Shown here: piece by piece, positions 35,656-43,859 of the stretch
Numbering within the stretch: position 1 is the stretch's first letter
How the letters are laid out: every line of letters begins with the position of its first letter
From: an uncultured Salinisphaerales bacterium
GTDB taxonomy: Bacteria > Pseudomonadota > Gammaproteobacteria > Nevskiales > CAJXLF01
Direction of reading: 5' to 3'
Assembly: GCA_913055805.1 (NCBI GenBank)
Contig: CAJXLF010000001.1
Location: 272,761-336,760, forward strand
Length of the DNA stretch: 64,000 bases
Notes under the pieces: generated by a model
Databases searched by the model: none
What the model was told of the DNA's origin: nothing
What the model saw: the letters and a program-made list of their open reading frames with translations, nothing else
Made by a program: the position numbers and the translations under genes

Positions 35656-37359
35656 TCAGCTGCGGCGCTGCGCCCACCAACGCCAGACGCTGCCGGCCGG
35701 ATGATCAATGCCGGTCAGAATGTATTCGAGCTGGTTGCGGTTTCTCTGATTCCATTCCATGCGTCGATGACAGCCCTCCCGAGCGCAGAAAAGAACGCGA
35801 TCGCCAAGCGCCAATGGGGTGTCCAGCGAAGGTAGCAACGTATTTTCATTGTCGCCATGCACATGCATCAGCGGTATGACGGGCAGCATGTGTTCGCGGT
35901 CATGCGGGTCGCAGAGCAAGTGTCTGAGCAATACCTGTTCGCCAGCCTCAAGGGCGGTATAGACAGCTTCCGTTGTGTCCGGCGTGATTTCAATGGACCA
36001 GGTTTCGGGAGTAACGCCCTTGGTCAGGCTGCGTACCTGCAGCAGCGCGCGTGAGGCCAGGCTTTCCTGGTTATCCCGCAGCAGGCGCAGAAAACGGGTC
36101 AGCATCGGGGTGGTGATCAGAGGCAGGATGCGCCAGACAATAATGCGGCTGGGCTCCATCACCAGATCGATTTTTGCGGCATTGAAAATGGCCGTATCGG
36201 CCCGCCGGTCCTGTCGCGCAACGAGATAGAGATCGGGGTTGAGTTCGCGCGCGGTCATGATGGCCGAAAGCGTATTGGTGTCGGAGTTGGTGCCGGCCAC
36301 TATGCCCACGGCATCCCGGATGCCTGCCTGTATTAACGGTGCGGCTTCCGTGCCGCGGCCGATAATGGCGCCCTCGGGTGCTTTTTCCTCGCGATTCTCG
36401 AGAATCGTGATGTCGTTTCCCTCGGCCTGCAGATAACGCGCCGAGGCCTGACCAAAGCGCCCATAGCCGCAGATGACCCAGCGTCCCTTGGGTGGCGTGA
36501 TGGGTGGGTCGAGCTGCCGGCCCGGCAGGCTGATGAGCCAGGCATGCAGTAAATGCACGCTGGGCGTGCGCTGGGTCATGGCGAGGTGTTCACCGAAGAC
36601 TTCGTAGGCATTAATGATGTGGTCGGTATTGAAAGAGGCCAGGTTGTCGACCGCTTCCTTGGTGCCTGCCCGGCAGATTACCTGCAAATCCGGGTGCAGC
36701 AGTTTGGAAGTGATGGCGATCTTGACGTTGACGTCGTCATTGTCGGTAATGGCGACCACGCCCTTGCAGTTGGAACGCCTGAGCCCGGCCTCCAGCAGAT
36801 GCCGCGTTTCTGCCGCGTTGGCGACCATGCTGGGAATGTCCATGCCGACATCTTCCAGCGCGAGGCCATTCAGGTGGTCTTCGTTCTGATCCATGACCAC
36901 GCACTGGATACCGCGCCGGGCCAGTGCGCGAACCAGCAGGCTACCAGTCTCACCGTAGCCGCAGATGATGTAAAAAGGCGTGCGGATGCCGCGTACATCC
37001 AGAATGAACCGTGCCTCGGTTACCGCGCGGCGGAAAGCCGGGTCCTGCATCAGGGTGAATATGCGGCCAATGGCATAAAGCCAGGCGATAACGGTCAGGA
37101 AGATGCAGAATGCGACCCACAGACGCTGAGCGCCGCTGAATGCATAGGGAATTTCGCCAAAGCCGATGGTGGAGCTCATGAAGCTCACGAAATAAAAGGC
37201 GTGGAAGAAATCGAAACGCCAGGGATTGCCCTGGTCGTCCACACCCGGCATGAGCACCAGACCGCCGACGGAGACGGAATAGGCAAAGATCAGCAGCAGC
37301 AGGGGCGCACGCATGCGCCGGAAGAAGAGAAATACGACCTTCTGCAGGGCGGAATCCAT
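35656..37359 (-). CDS. Two-helix potassium channel with two TrkA-N (RCK) domains
   Basis: A 567-residue channel. Two membrane helices (about 17-37 and 75-98) flank a pore loop with selectivity filter STIGFGE, in which TIGFGE replaces the usual TVGYGD. Two RCK domains follow, with NAD-type loops GYGETG near 154 and GYGRFG near 294; a third, C-terminal region resembles TrkA-C. Such channels (Kch, GsuK) set membrane potential in response to nucleotides or Ca. The start has GGAATACTG upstream. A DUF6394 gene lies 22 bases upstream and is likely cotranscribed. Confidence 0.9.
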   Translation of the reverse strand: MDSALQKVVFLFFRRMRAPLLLLIFAYSVSVGGLVLMPGVDDQGNPWRFDFFHAFYFVSFMSSTIGFGEIPYAFSGAQRLWVAFCIFLTVIAWLYAIGRIFTLMQDPAFRRAVTEARFILDVRGIRTPFYIICGYGETGSLLVRALARRGIQCVVMDQNEDHLNGLALEDVGMDIPSMVANAAETRHLLEAGLRRSNCKGVVAITDNDDVNVKIAITSKLLHPDLQVICRAGTKEAVDNLASFNTDHIINAYEVFGEHLAMTQRTPSVHLLHAWLISLPGRQLDPPITPPKGRWVICGYGRFGQASARYLQAEGNDITILENREEKAPEGAIIGRGTEAAPLIQAGIRDAVGIVAGTNSDTNTLSAIMTARELNPDLYLVARQDRRADTAIFNAAKIDLVMEPSRIIVWRILPLITTPMLTRFLRLLRDNQESLASRALLQVRSLTKGVTPETWSIEITPDTTEAVYTALEAGEQVLLRHLLCDPHDREHMLPVIPLMHVHGDNENTLLPSLDTPLALGDRVLFCAREGCHRRMEWNQRNRNQLEYILTGIDHPAGSVWRWWAQRRS

Positions 37360-37381
37360 CAGTATTCCGTAGTGTGAGTGA

Positions 37382-37765
37382 CTAGCGGCGCAGGTTGGCG
37401 GTTTCGATGATCAGCAGGATAACCGAGGCCAGGTTGGCCAGCAGCGCACCACCGGCCAGCGACACAATGCTGGACATGGTGCTCGGGGAAATGCCGACAC
37501 CCGCGACATGTTCCGCCAGACCCCAGACCAGGGCCGCCGCAAGCAGCTGCAGGTCGGCCACCAGGCTGGTCGCCAGCAGTACAGCGCCCATGTGGGTGCG
37601 GTCGCCGAATTTAAGCACTGTTGCGATCAGGCTGATGATGATGGCGGCGAAGAGTTCGTAGACATGGTGGTGGCTGGGGTCATCAATGTCGCCCATTACA
37701 AAGCCGAAATTCAGCGTGAGCGCCAGTAGTACGAAGAAGCCGAAAACGACTTTTTCAAGATTCAT
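37382..37765 (-). CDS. DUF6394 family membrane protein
   Basis: A 127-residue protein with four predicted helices, beginning MNLEKVVFGFFVLLALTLNF, and a short acidic/His loop (DIDDPSHHHVYELFAA). It looks like the DUF6394 family, which is often found next to TrkA-N channels. GGAGGAG precedes the start by six bases. Its short distance to the channel gene suggests an accessory subunit or a regulator of the channel, which is inference. The family assignment is from memory and moderately sure. Confidence 0.7.
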   Translation of the reverse strand: MNLEKVVFGFFVLLALTLNFGFVMGDIDDPSHHHVYELFAAIIISLIATVLKFGDRTHMGAVLLATSLVADLQLLAAALVWGLAEHVAGVGISPSTMSSIVSLAGGALLANLASVILLIIETANLRR

Positions 37766-37835
37766 TGTTTTCTCCTCCCAGCCTGTGATCAGACTAGCTT
37801 ATGGGAAGAGAAGGGCAGGGTAAAATTGTTGCTTG

Positions 37836-38243
37836 TCAGGGTCGGCTGCTGGCCTGCTTGGCGCCCATCAGGCGTTGCCATGCACGCATCACCTTTTTGG
37901 CATAACCGCGCCCAGCCTTGAGGTTGTAACCGGCGTTGTAGGCGGCAAAGGCTGTTTCATACTTACCGTGCCGGTTCAGCGCCTGGCGGTATATCCATGC
38001 GCCTACGGCGATATTGGTGCAGGCGTCTTCCAGCAGGTGTTGGCGGGTGATGCCCAGTTCTTCCAGTTCAGGCAGCCAGATGGTGTTGATCTGCATCGGA
38101 CCCAGGTCGTAGGTGCCGTTGCGATTGGGTCCAATGGTGGAGCCCGGCCGGCCGCCTTCTACCTTGTGAATCGCCTGGAGCACTTCAACCGGCAACTGGT
38201 ACACTTCCGCAACTTGTTCAACACAGGGGGGCAGGTCCCACAT
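37836..38243 (-). CDS. Lytic transglycosylase (SLT/VirB1-like domain)
   Basis: A 135-residue protein composed of the SLT fold. HKVEGGRPGS contains the catalytic Glu, and GPMQINTIWLPEL and AFAAYNAGYN are the other two family motifs. It lacks a visible signal peptide, which is unusual for a cell-wall enzyme; it might be exported by another route or start farther upstream. The ATG at 38243 has GGGAG five bases before it, whereas the GTG at 38249 does not. No secretion apparatus is nearby. Confidence 0.83.
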   Translation of the reverse strand: MWDLPPCVEQVAEVYQLPVEVLQAIHKVEGGRPGSTIGPNRNGTYDLGPMQINTIWLPELEELGITRQHLLEDACTNIAVGAWIYRQALNRHGKYETAFAAYNAGYNLKAGRGYAKKVMRAWQRLMGAKQASSRP

Positions 38244-38375
38244 GTTCACTCCCTTTCACGGTGACGTCATACTCCAGCCCTAAACTGTGACCATGTTTTT
38301 TATGTGCCTGGTTTCAGTGCCGCAACACGGTGCTGGAACGGATATTGCTGCGATTACGCAGTCTAGAACCTGTCC

Positions 38376-39617
38376 ATGACGAAAATGTTTCAATTACGCC
38401 CGAACCGGCTCTCTTATCTGCGTATTCGCAAGTCATATGCCATTTCAGTGGTATGCGGTCTTATGTGGCTTTGCTATGGGTCTGCCGCTATCGCGCAGGC
38501 CAATGCGGTGAAATGGCTGGAATCACCGCATGCGGGTATGGATGCCAATGGCGATGGCATACGCGACGATGTGGCTGAAAGTCTGATTCAGGAATACCCC
38601 AAGCGGAACTGGCATCACTGGGCGTCTGAAATTGCCCGGGCCGGTCAGCGTTTTGTTACCAGCGAGGGTAATCCCTTTGCCATTTATCGGGCGCAGTCGG
38701 AGATGCAGCGGGCTCTTCGCTGCCTGACCCAGTTAGGCGGTGACCTCAAGGCATCTGGCGTGCGGGACCTGGTGCTGAGCAAGGTGCTGAATACCGATGC
38801 CCGCCAGCATGCCTATAACGCGGCCATTGCCCAATGGGAGGAAGATGTACGTCACCGTGATCTGCCATCCCGGCCGGATGACCGCTGGGATGCTACCTGT
38901 GGCGCCTATGGCAAGGCTGTTTATCAACCCAAGCCGAAGTCCGGGCTGGGAGCAGGCGTCCGGCCCGAACCGAAACCCAGGGACAACCCCCGGAGCCGTG
39001 CTGTGCAAGCAGAGTCTCCCCGGCTTGCACCCGGCCTGATGCCGGCAGTGGCCAAAACCGATCAGCTACCGCCCCCCAATTTTTTCATTACCGGCAAAGT
39101 GCCTGCACCAAGCCCCATGAGTCGTCACATGGCGCCGGCGAAGGCCAGGGTGGTGGCGGTTGCCCAGACCCGTAAAGTCCCGGTGCAGCCGACCCGTATG
39201 CCAGGGCCGGTAAAAGTAGCCGAAGCACCGGCCGACAGCCAGGCTGACTCACTGCCGGCATGGGCGCAGGTGCCGGCCCCGGGCGAGGCGCCTGAAGGCG
39301 TCAATGGCGTGGATATGACCCTGCCGCGATCAGTGGTGGTGGACCCGCCTGCCCCCCAGGTCCCTGAAAGTGAGGGCAAACCGAAAGCGCTGGCTGCGCC
39401 GGATTTGCCAGCCCATGACACGCCGATCCAGACTCCGCGTGATGAACAGCCGGAGGCGCAAGCGCTTACTCAGGATGATGCCCTGGCAACGCCGGCCGCC
39501 CAGAAGGAAGAAATACCGGTGGAAGCGCCAGTAGCGGCTCTACCCAGGGAACTGCAATCGCTCGCGCCCTTCATCAAGAGCTTTAACTACAATCAGAGTT
39601 GGGGCGCTCAGCAGTAA
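38376..39617 (+). CDS. Unknown secreted protein with a Ca-binding-like loop and Pro/Ala-rich tail
   Basis: A 413-residue protein with a hydrophobic segment at 22-41 that looks like a signal peptide (AAIAQA). The mature N-terminus contains DANGDGIRDDV, as in EF-hand or thrombospondin type-3 calcium loops, then a compact alpha-helical part with paired Cys (RCLTQ, DATCGAYG). From about residue 185 the sequence is rich in Pro, Ala and Glu and low in complexity. I do not recognise the family. It has no close operon partner; the transglycosylase is divergent. The ribosome site is weak, and an ATG four codons on is an alternative start. Confidence 0.7.
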   Translation: MTKMFQLRPNRLSYLRIRKSYAISVVCGLMWLCYGSAAIAQANAVKWLESPHAGMDANGDGIRDDVAESLIQEYPKRNWHHWASEIARAGQRFVTSEGNPFAIYRAQSEMQRALRCLTQLGGDLKASGVRDLVLSKVLNTDARQHAYNAAIAQWEEDVRHRDLPSRPDDRWDATCGAYGKAVYQPKPKSGLGAGVRPEPKPRDNPRSRAVQAESPRLAPGLMPAVAKTDQLPPPNFFITGKVPAPSPMSRHMAPAKARVVAVAQTRKVPVQPTRMPGPVKVAEAPADSQADSLPAWAQVPAPGEAPEGVNGVDMTLPRSVVVDPPAPQVPESEGKPKALAAPDLPAHDTPIQTPRDEQPEAQALTQDDALATPAAQKEEIPVEAPVAALPRELQSLAPFIKSFNYNQSWGAQQ

Positions 39618-39646
39618 GTCGCAGTTTTCCGGGGTTTGCCTTGGGT

Positions 39647-40432
39647 TTACTTACCTTTGTAGACCGCTTCGCGCCGCTCCACAAAAGACTGCACACCTTC
39701 CTTCACGTCTTCCGACTGCATGATGGGGACCAGGTCCGGCATCAGCCGGTCGAAAGCAGCCTGTTCACCTTCAGCCAGCGCCAGGCGGGATGAACGCAGC
39801 GAGGCCTGCACACCCAGCGGCCCCTGCCTGGCAATGGTTTCGGCAATCTCAATCGCCTTGTCCAGTTCCTGACCCGCGGGCACCACTTCCTGCACCAATC
39901 CGGTGCGATAGGCCTCCTGGGCTGTGAAGTCTTCACCGGTCAGCAGCCAGCGCATGGCATTGCCCCAGCCCATGTTCTGCACAAAGCGCACAGTGGCGCC
40001 GCCCACGGCATAGATGGCGCGCCGGGGTTCGATCTGACCGAAGCGGGTATCCTCGGCAGCCACCCGGATATCGGTGGCCAGCATCAATTCGATACCGATG
40101 GTGTAGCAAATGCCGTGCACGGCTGAAACCACAGGCTTGCTTACGCGTTTGGCCGGATTCAGGCCCAGCGGGTCCAGTTCGTTGTTCGCCAGTTCCGGCC
40201 AGGCGCCGCTGCCAAAGGTTCCGGTCCAGTTAACCAGATTCAGCCCGGCTGTGGTGTGCTTGCCGTGGGCATGCAGCACGCCGCAACGCAGTTCGGGGTC
40301 CTGATCCAGTTCATAGTAGGCGCGGGCAATGGCGTCATGCATTTCCGGCTCGTAGGCATTGTACTTTTCGGGATTGTTGAGGCCGATGAGCAGAATATGC
40401 CCACGGCGTTCTACCGTTACTTTGTCGGTCAT
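39647..40432 (-). CDS. Enoyl-CoA hydratase/isomerase (crotonase) family protein
   Basis: A 261-residue crotonase-fold enzyme. The oxyanion-hole regions are AHGKHTTAGLNL and VHGICYTIGIELMLATDIR, and the region GQIEPRRAIYAVGGATVRF supplies the usual catalytic Glu. Family members hydrate, isomerise or cleave acyl-CoA; substrate is not predictable here. GGAGACACC precedes the start. It is adjacent to the beta-propeller lipoprotein gene, 43 bases away. Confidence 0.9.
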   Translation of the reverse strand: MTDKVTVERRGHILLIGLNNPEKYNAYEPEMHDAIARAYYELDQDPELRCGVLHAHGKHTTAGLNLVNWTGTFGSGAWPELANNELDPLGLNPAKRVSKPVVSAVHGICYTIGIELMLATDIRVAAEDTRFGQIEPRRAIYAVGGATVRFVQNMGWGNAMRWLLTGEDFTAQEAYRTGLVQEVVPAGQELDKAIEIAETIARQGPLGVQASLRSSRLALAEGEQAAFDRLMPDLVPIMQSEDVKEGVQSFVERREAVYKGK

Positions 40433-40475
40433 GGTGTCTCCATAAAGGCTTGTGAAGATAGTGGGATAACTTAAC

Positions 40476-41531
40476 TCATTGCACGCGCCGGAACAGGGTC
40501 AGCACGTTGCCAATAGGCGTGACGGTATCCTGCAATATCCCTTTTTCCGTGACCAGAATGTCGCCGGGTTCGAACATCGGAGGCCGCGCCTGCTGTACGG
40601 CGGAGGGAAAGGCAAAGGTCAGCGGATTGGTCTGCTGCAGGACGTTGCCCTGCAGGTCCAGGTGCACGATCTTGCCGAGGAAGAAGTCGGTGACGAGCAG
40701 GGATTTCTGGTCGTCAGTCACGCTCAGGTCATCATGCGCAGTGGGTTCAAAGAATAGCGAGGTCGGATCACCAGCGCTGCCATCTTCCATCAACTCCACC
40801 GAGAACACGACACCGCCGTCGGTGGAATAGAAAGTGTTGCCGATGCGGGCCAGACCGTTGGGGAAGCGCAGGGTCTGATCGAGGTTGAGGAACATCAGGC
40901 CCAGCGGGCCACCCTGTACCCAGGTTTCCTGTTCAATGATGTTGAAGGGGTCGTCAGGATCAATGGTAAGCCGGACGATGCGCGGGTCGGGGACACAGAC
41001 ATTAAGGGGTTCATCCACCACGTAGATCCTGCCGTCCGGGCCCAGTGCTGCGCCATTGGGAATGCACATGTTCTCGGCGAAGGTATAGATCTGGGTCAGT
41101 ACCGGCGTGTTGGTGATTTTTCCTGCGAACAGCCGGCTGTCGCCGCAGACGGCATAGAGCATGTCGTCTTTCTGCACCAGGCCGGTAAAGCCGCATTCGC
41201 TGTCGGCGATGGGGGTGGCGATGAACTGCCCGTCCGGCAGTTTGGTGATTTCGTAGACGTTCAGGCCACCGCTGACGAACAGGCGGCCCTCGGGCGTGAA
41301 GAGAATATTTTCGGCATCCGGGATCGTGACCAGCTTTATGGCTTCACCACAATCCGAGCTGACGCAGAGGCTGCCCGAAGGGGCGCTGGCGCCACCGCTG
41401 TTGCCGCCTGCGGAAGCGGCAGACAATTCGTCGGCCGAATCACCGCCACAGCCGCTCAGCATGAGTACGGCAGTCAGTATCAACGGGGCCAGAAGCCAGC
41501 GGCGCAGGCCGCCCGCGTGGGCAGGAAGCAT
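40476..41531 (-). CDS. Beta-propeller lipoprotein
   Basis: A 351-residue lipoprotein with lipobox LSGC (Cys28) after a signal with basic RR, followed by a Ser/Gly/Ala-rich linker. The mature domain has repeated blade motifs of the SMP-30/NHL type, such as NILFTPEGRLFVSGG, GAALGPDGRIYVVDEPLN and FPNGLARIGNTFYSTDGG. Such proteins are lactonases or protein-binding scaffolds; no catalytic site is obvious. GAGAGGAG precedes the ATG. It may form a transcript with the molybdopterin oxidoreductase upstream (28 bases) and the crotonase downstream. Confidence 0.82.
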   Translation of the reverse strand: MLPAHAGGLRRWLLAPLILTAVLMLSGCGGDSADELSAASAGGNSGGASAPSGSLCVSSDCGEAIKLVTIPDAENILFTPEGRLFVSGGLNVYEITKLPDGQFIATPIADSECGFTGLVQKDDMLYAVCGDSRLFAGKITNTPVLTQIYTFAENMCIPNGAALGPDGRIYVVDEPLNVCVPDPRIVRLTIDPDDPFNIIEQETWVQGGPLGLMFLNLDQTLRFPNGLARIGNTFYSTDGGVVFSVELMEDGSAGDPTSLFFEPTAHDDLSVTDDQKSLLVTDFFLGKIVHLDLQGNVLQQTNPLTFAFPSAVQQARPPMFEPGDILVTEKGILQDTVTPIGNVLTLFRRVQ

Positions 41532-41559
41532 AGGTTTCTCCTCTCGAGTCGTTCTGTCG

Positions 41560-43701
41560 TTATTTGGCTGCTACAGTCACCGGCAGGCCGTTGAGTGCGG
41601 CGTTGCCGGACAGCGGATCAAAATATCTGTGATCGGTAATATCGTTAATGCTAACACCGGCATGCTCGCTGGCTACAGACATGCGGATGCCGCTGCGATT
41701 GTGGCCCCAGCCATGCGGCAGGCTGACCACGCCGGGCATCATGTCTTCCGAGGCCTGAACCTCGGCCTCGACGCTGCCCACCCTGGAACTGAGCGAAACC
41801 GACTGGCCATCGGCCAGTCCGCGTTGCTGCATGTCCCGGGGGTGCATCAGCAACTGGCAGCGGCTCTTGCCTTTTACCAGGCGCAGGGAGTTGTGCATCC
41901 AGGAGTTATTGCTGCGGATGTGGCGGCGGCCGATCAGGCGCAGTTCCTCACTCTGTGTGGCGGCGAACAGTTCCTGCTCAAGGCGCTGCAGGTCGGCCAG
42001 TAATTCGGGAACGGCGCAGCGGATACGCTTGTTCTTGTGCTGCAAGCGTTGCGGCAGGCAGGGTTCCATCGGGCCCAGGTCCACGCCATGGGGATGCTTC
42101 TTAAGCTTGCTGATGCTCAGCCAGTGCCGGCTGAGCAGGCCATAGGGTCCAATCCTGAGTCCCAGGTCCACGGTCTTGTGCGGCGCACGCGCTTCCTTCC
42201 ATTTGTGGTTGCCGAGCCTTTCGGCCAGGCGTTTGCCCAGGGCATTGAAAATTTCCCAGTCGTGCATGGCGCCTTCCGGTTTGTCGAAAAGCGCCGGACT
42301 GTATTTGGCGGTATTGCGCACGGCGAAGATATGGAAGATGAAATCGTAGTGGTCATGCTCCAGGCCGCTGGTGGGCGGCAGGATGATGTCGGCGTGCCGG
42401 GTGGTTTCGTTCAGGTAGATATCCACGGCCACCATGAAATCCAGTTGCTTGAGCGCTTCTTCCAGTTGACGGCCGTTGGGCGTTGACAGCACCGGGTTGC
42501 CGGCAATGGTGATCATGGCGCGGATCTGACCGTCTCCCGGGGTGCTGATCTCTTCGGCCAGCGCGGCCACCGGGAGTTCGCCGCCGAATTCCGGCAGTTG
42601 GCTGACCCGGCTTTGCCAGACGTTGTAATGCCCGGGCTTGGAAGTGGGGCCGCCGATAAGGTCGACCGCCGGTTTGGTGAACATGATCCCGCCGGGTCGG
42701 TCCAGGTTGCCGGTGGCCACATTGATCAGCTGAATCAGCCACTGGCATAGCGAGCCATAGGCCTGGGTGGAAACACCCATGCGGCCGTAGCAGGCGGCGC
42801 CGTCGGCAGCGGCGAATTCGCGTGCGATACGGCGGATGGTTTCGGCTTCAATGCCGGTGATGGGGGCTGCCCGTTCGGCAGTAAAACCGGCGATAGCCCG
42901 CGCGACCTCGTCCAGGCCGTCGGTAAAGTTTGCAAGTTTTCCCGGCTTGCACAGGTCTTCTTGGAACAGCGTATTGAGCAGGGCCGCCAGAAATGCGGCA
43001 TCTGTACCCGGGCGTATGAAGTGGTGTTCGTCGGCGACCTCGGCGGTTTCCGTGCGGCGCGGGTCGAACAAAACCATCTTGCCGCCGCGCGCCTGCAGGT
43101 CCTTCAGGCGGTGGCGGAAGTCCGGCACGGTCATGAGACTGCCGTTGGAGGCCATGGGGTTGGCACCCAGGACCAGGAAATACTGCGTGCGGTCAATATC
43201 GGAAATAGGAACGAGAAGCTGATGTCCATACATCCACATGGCGACCAGCTGGTGCGGCAGCTGGTCGACGGAAGTCGCGGAAAAGCGGCTCTTGGTGCGC
43301 AGTGGTCCCAGGAACTGGGAGCTGTGCGTCATGGTGCCGTAATTGTGAACACTGGGATTGCCCAGATAGGCGCCGACAGCATTGGCGCCGTATTGCTCGT
43401 GGATACCGGCAAGGCGGTCGGCGACTTCGTCGAAGGCGGTGTCCCAGTCAATCTCTTCCCATTGGTCGCCACGGCGGCGCATGGGGCGGCGCAGGCGATC
43501 GGGGTCGTTATATATGTCCTTGAGCGCGACGGCCTTGGGGCAGATATGGCCCCGGCTCAAGGGATCGTTTTTGTCGCCTTTGATGGACAGGATTTCGCCA
43601 TCCCGGACCTGGAATTCCAGGCCGCAAATCGCTTCGCAGAGATTGCAGGCGCCGTAATGGGTCTGTGCGCCGTTTAACGCATTGTTATCGCTGGCTTGCA
43701 T
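41560..43701 (-). CDS. Molybdopterin-dependent oxidoreductase with N-terminal 4Fe-4S cluster
   Basis: A 713-residue enzyme of the formate dehydrogenase/nitrate reductase family. Cys19, Cys22, Cys26 and Cys54 (CNLCEAIC, then GHICPKA) hold the [4Fe-4S] cluster; the rest shows molybdopterin-binding blocks such as ATSVDQLPH, LGANPMASNGS and PHGWGHNRSG. No Cys or Sec is visible at the usual metal-ligand place in SVDQLPHQLV, so substrate and metal ligand are uncertain. There is no Tat signal, so it is cytoplasmic. The chosen start has GGAGG eight bases upstream; the frame is open to 43809. Confidence 0.9.
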   Translation of the reverse strand: MQASDNNALNGAQTHYGACNLCEAICGLEFQVRDGEILSIKGDKNDPLSRGHICPKAVALKDIYNDPDRLRRPMRRRGDQWEEIDWDTAFDEVADRLAGIHEQYGANAVGAYLGNPSVHNYGTMTHSSQFLGPLRTKSRFSATSVDQLPHQLVAMWMYGHQLLVPISDIDRTQYFLVLGANPMASNGSLMTVPDFRHRLKDLQARGGKMVLFDPRRTETAEVADEHHFIRPGTDAAFLAALLNTLFQEDLCKPGKLANFTDGLDEVARAIAGFTAERAAPITGIEAETIRRIAREFAAADGAACYGRMGVSTQAYGSLCQWLIQLINVATGNLDRPGGIMFTKPAVDLIGGPTSKPGHYNVWQSRVSQLPEFGGELPVAALAEEISTPGDGQIRAMITIAGNPVLSTPNGRQLEEALKQLDFMVAVDIYLNETTRHADIILPPTSGLEHDHYDFIFHIFAVRNTAKYSPALFDKPEGAMHDWEIFNALGKRLAERLGNHKWKEARAPHKTVDLGLRIGPYGLLSRHWLSISKLKKHPHGVDLGPMEPCLPQRLQHKNKRIRCAVPELLADLQRLEQELFAATQSEELRLIGRRHIRSNNSWMHNSLRLVKGKSRCQLLMHPRDMQQRGLADGQSVSLSSRVGSVEAEVQASEDMMPGVVSLPHGWGHNRSGIRMSVASEHAGVSINDITDHRYFDPLSGNAALNGLPVTVAAK

Positions 43702-43859
43702 AGTATGTACCTCCGAAGCCAAGAGACTAGCAGAACTGCGGTAAAAGACAGCAATTACCGCAGGGGTAAAGCCCCGAGGGAGAAGGGCCGTGGACAAGTG
43801 CTGAAGCAAGGCGCAAGCTTTTCATCGTTAAAGGGAGGCCTCCGGGCGAGGGATATTCA

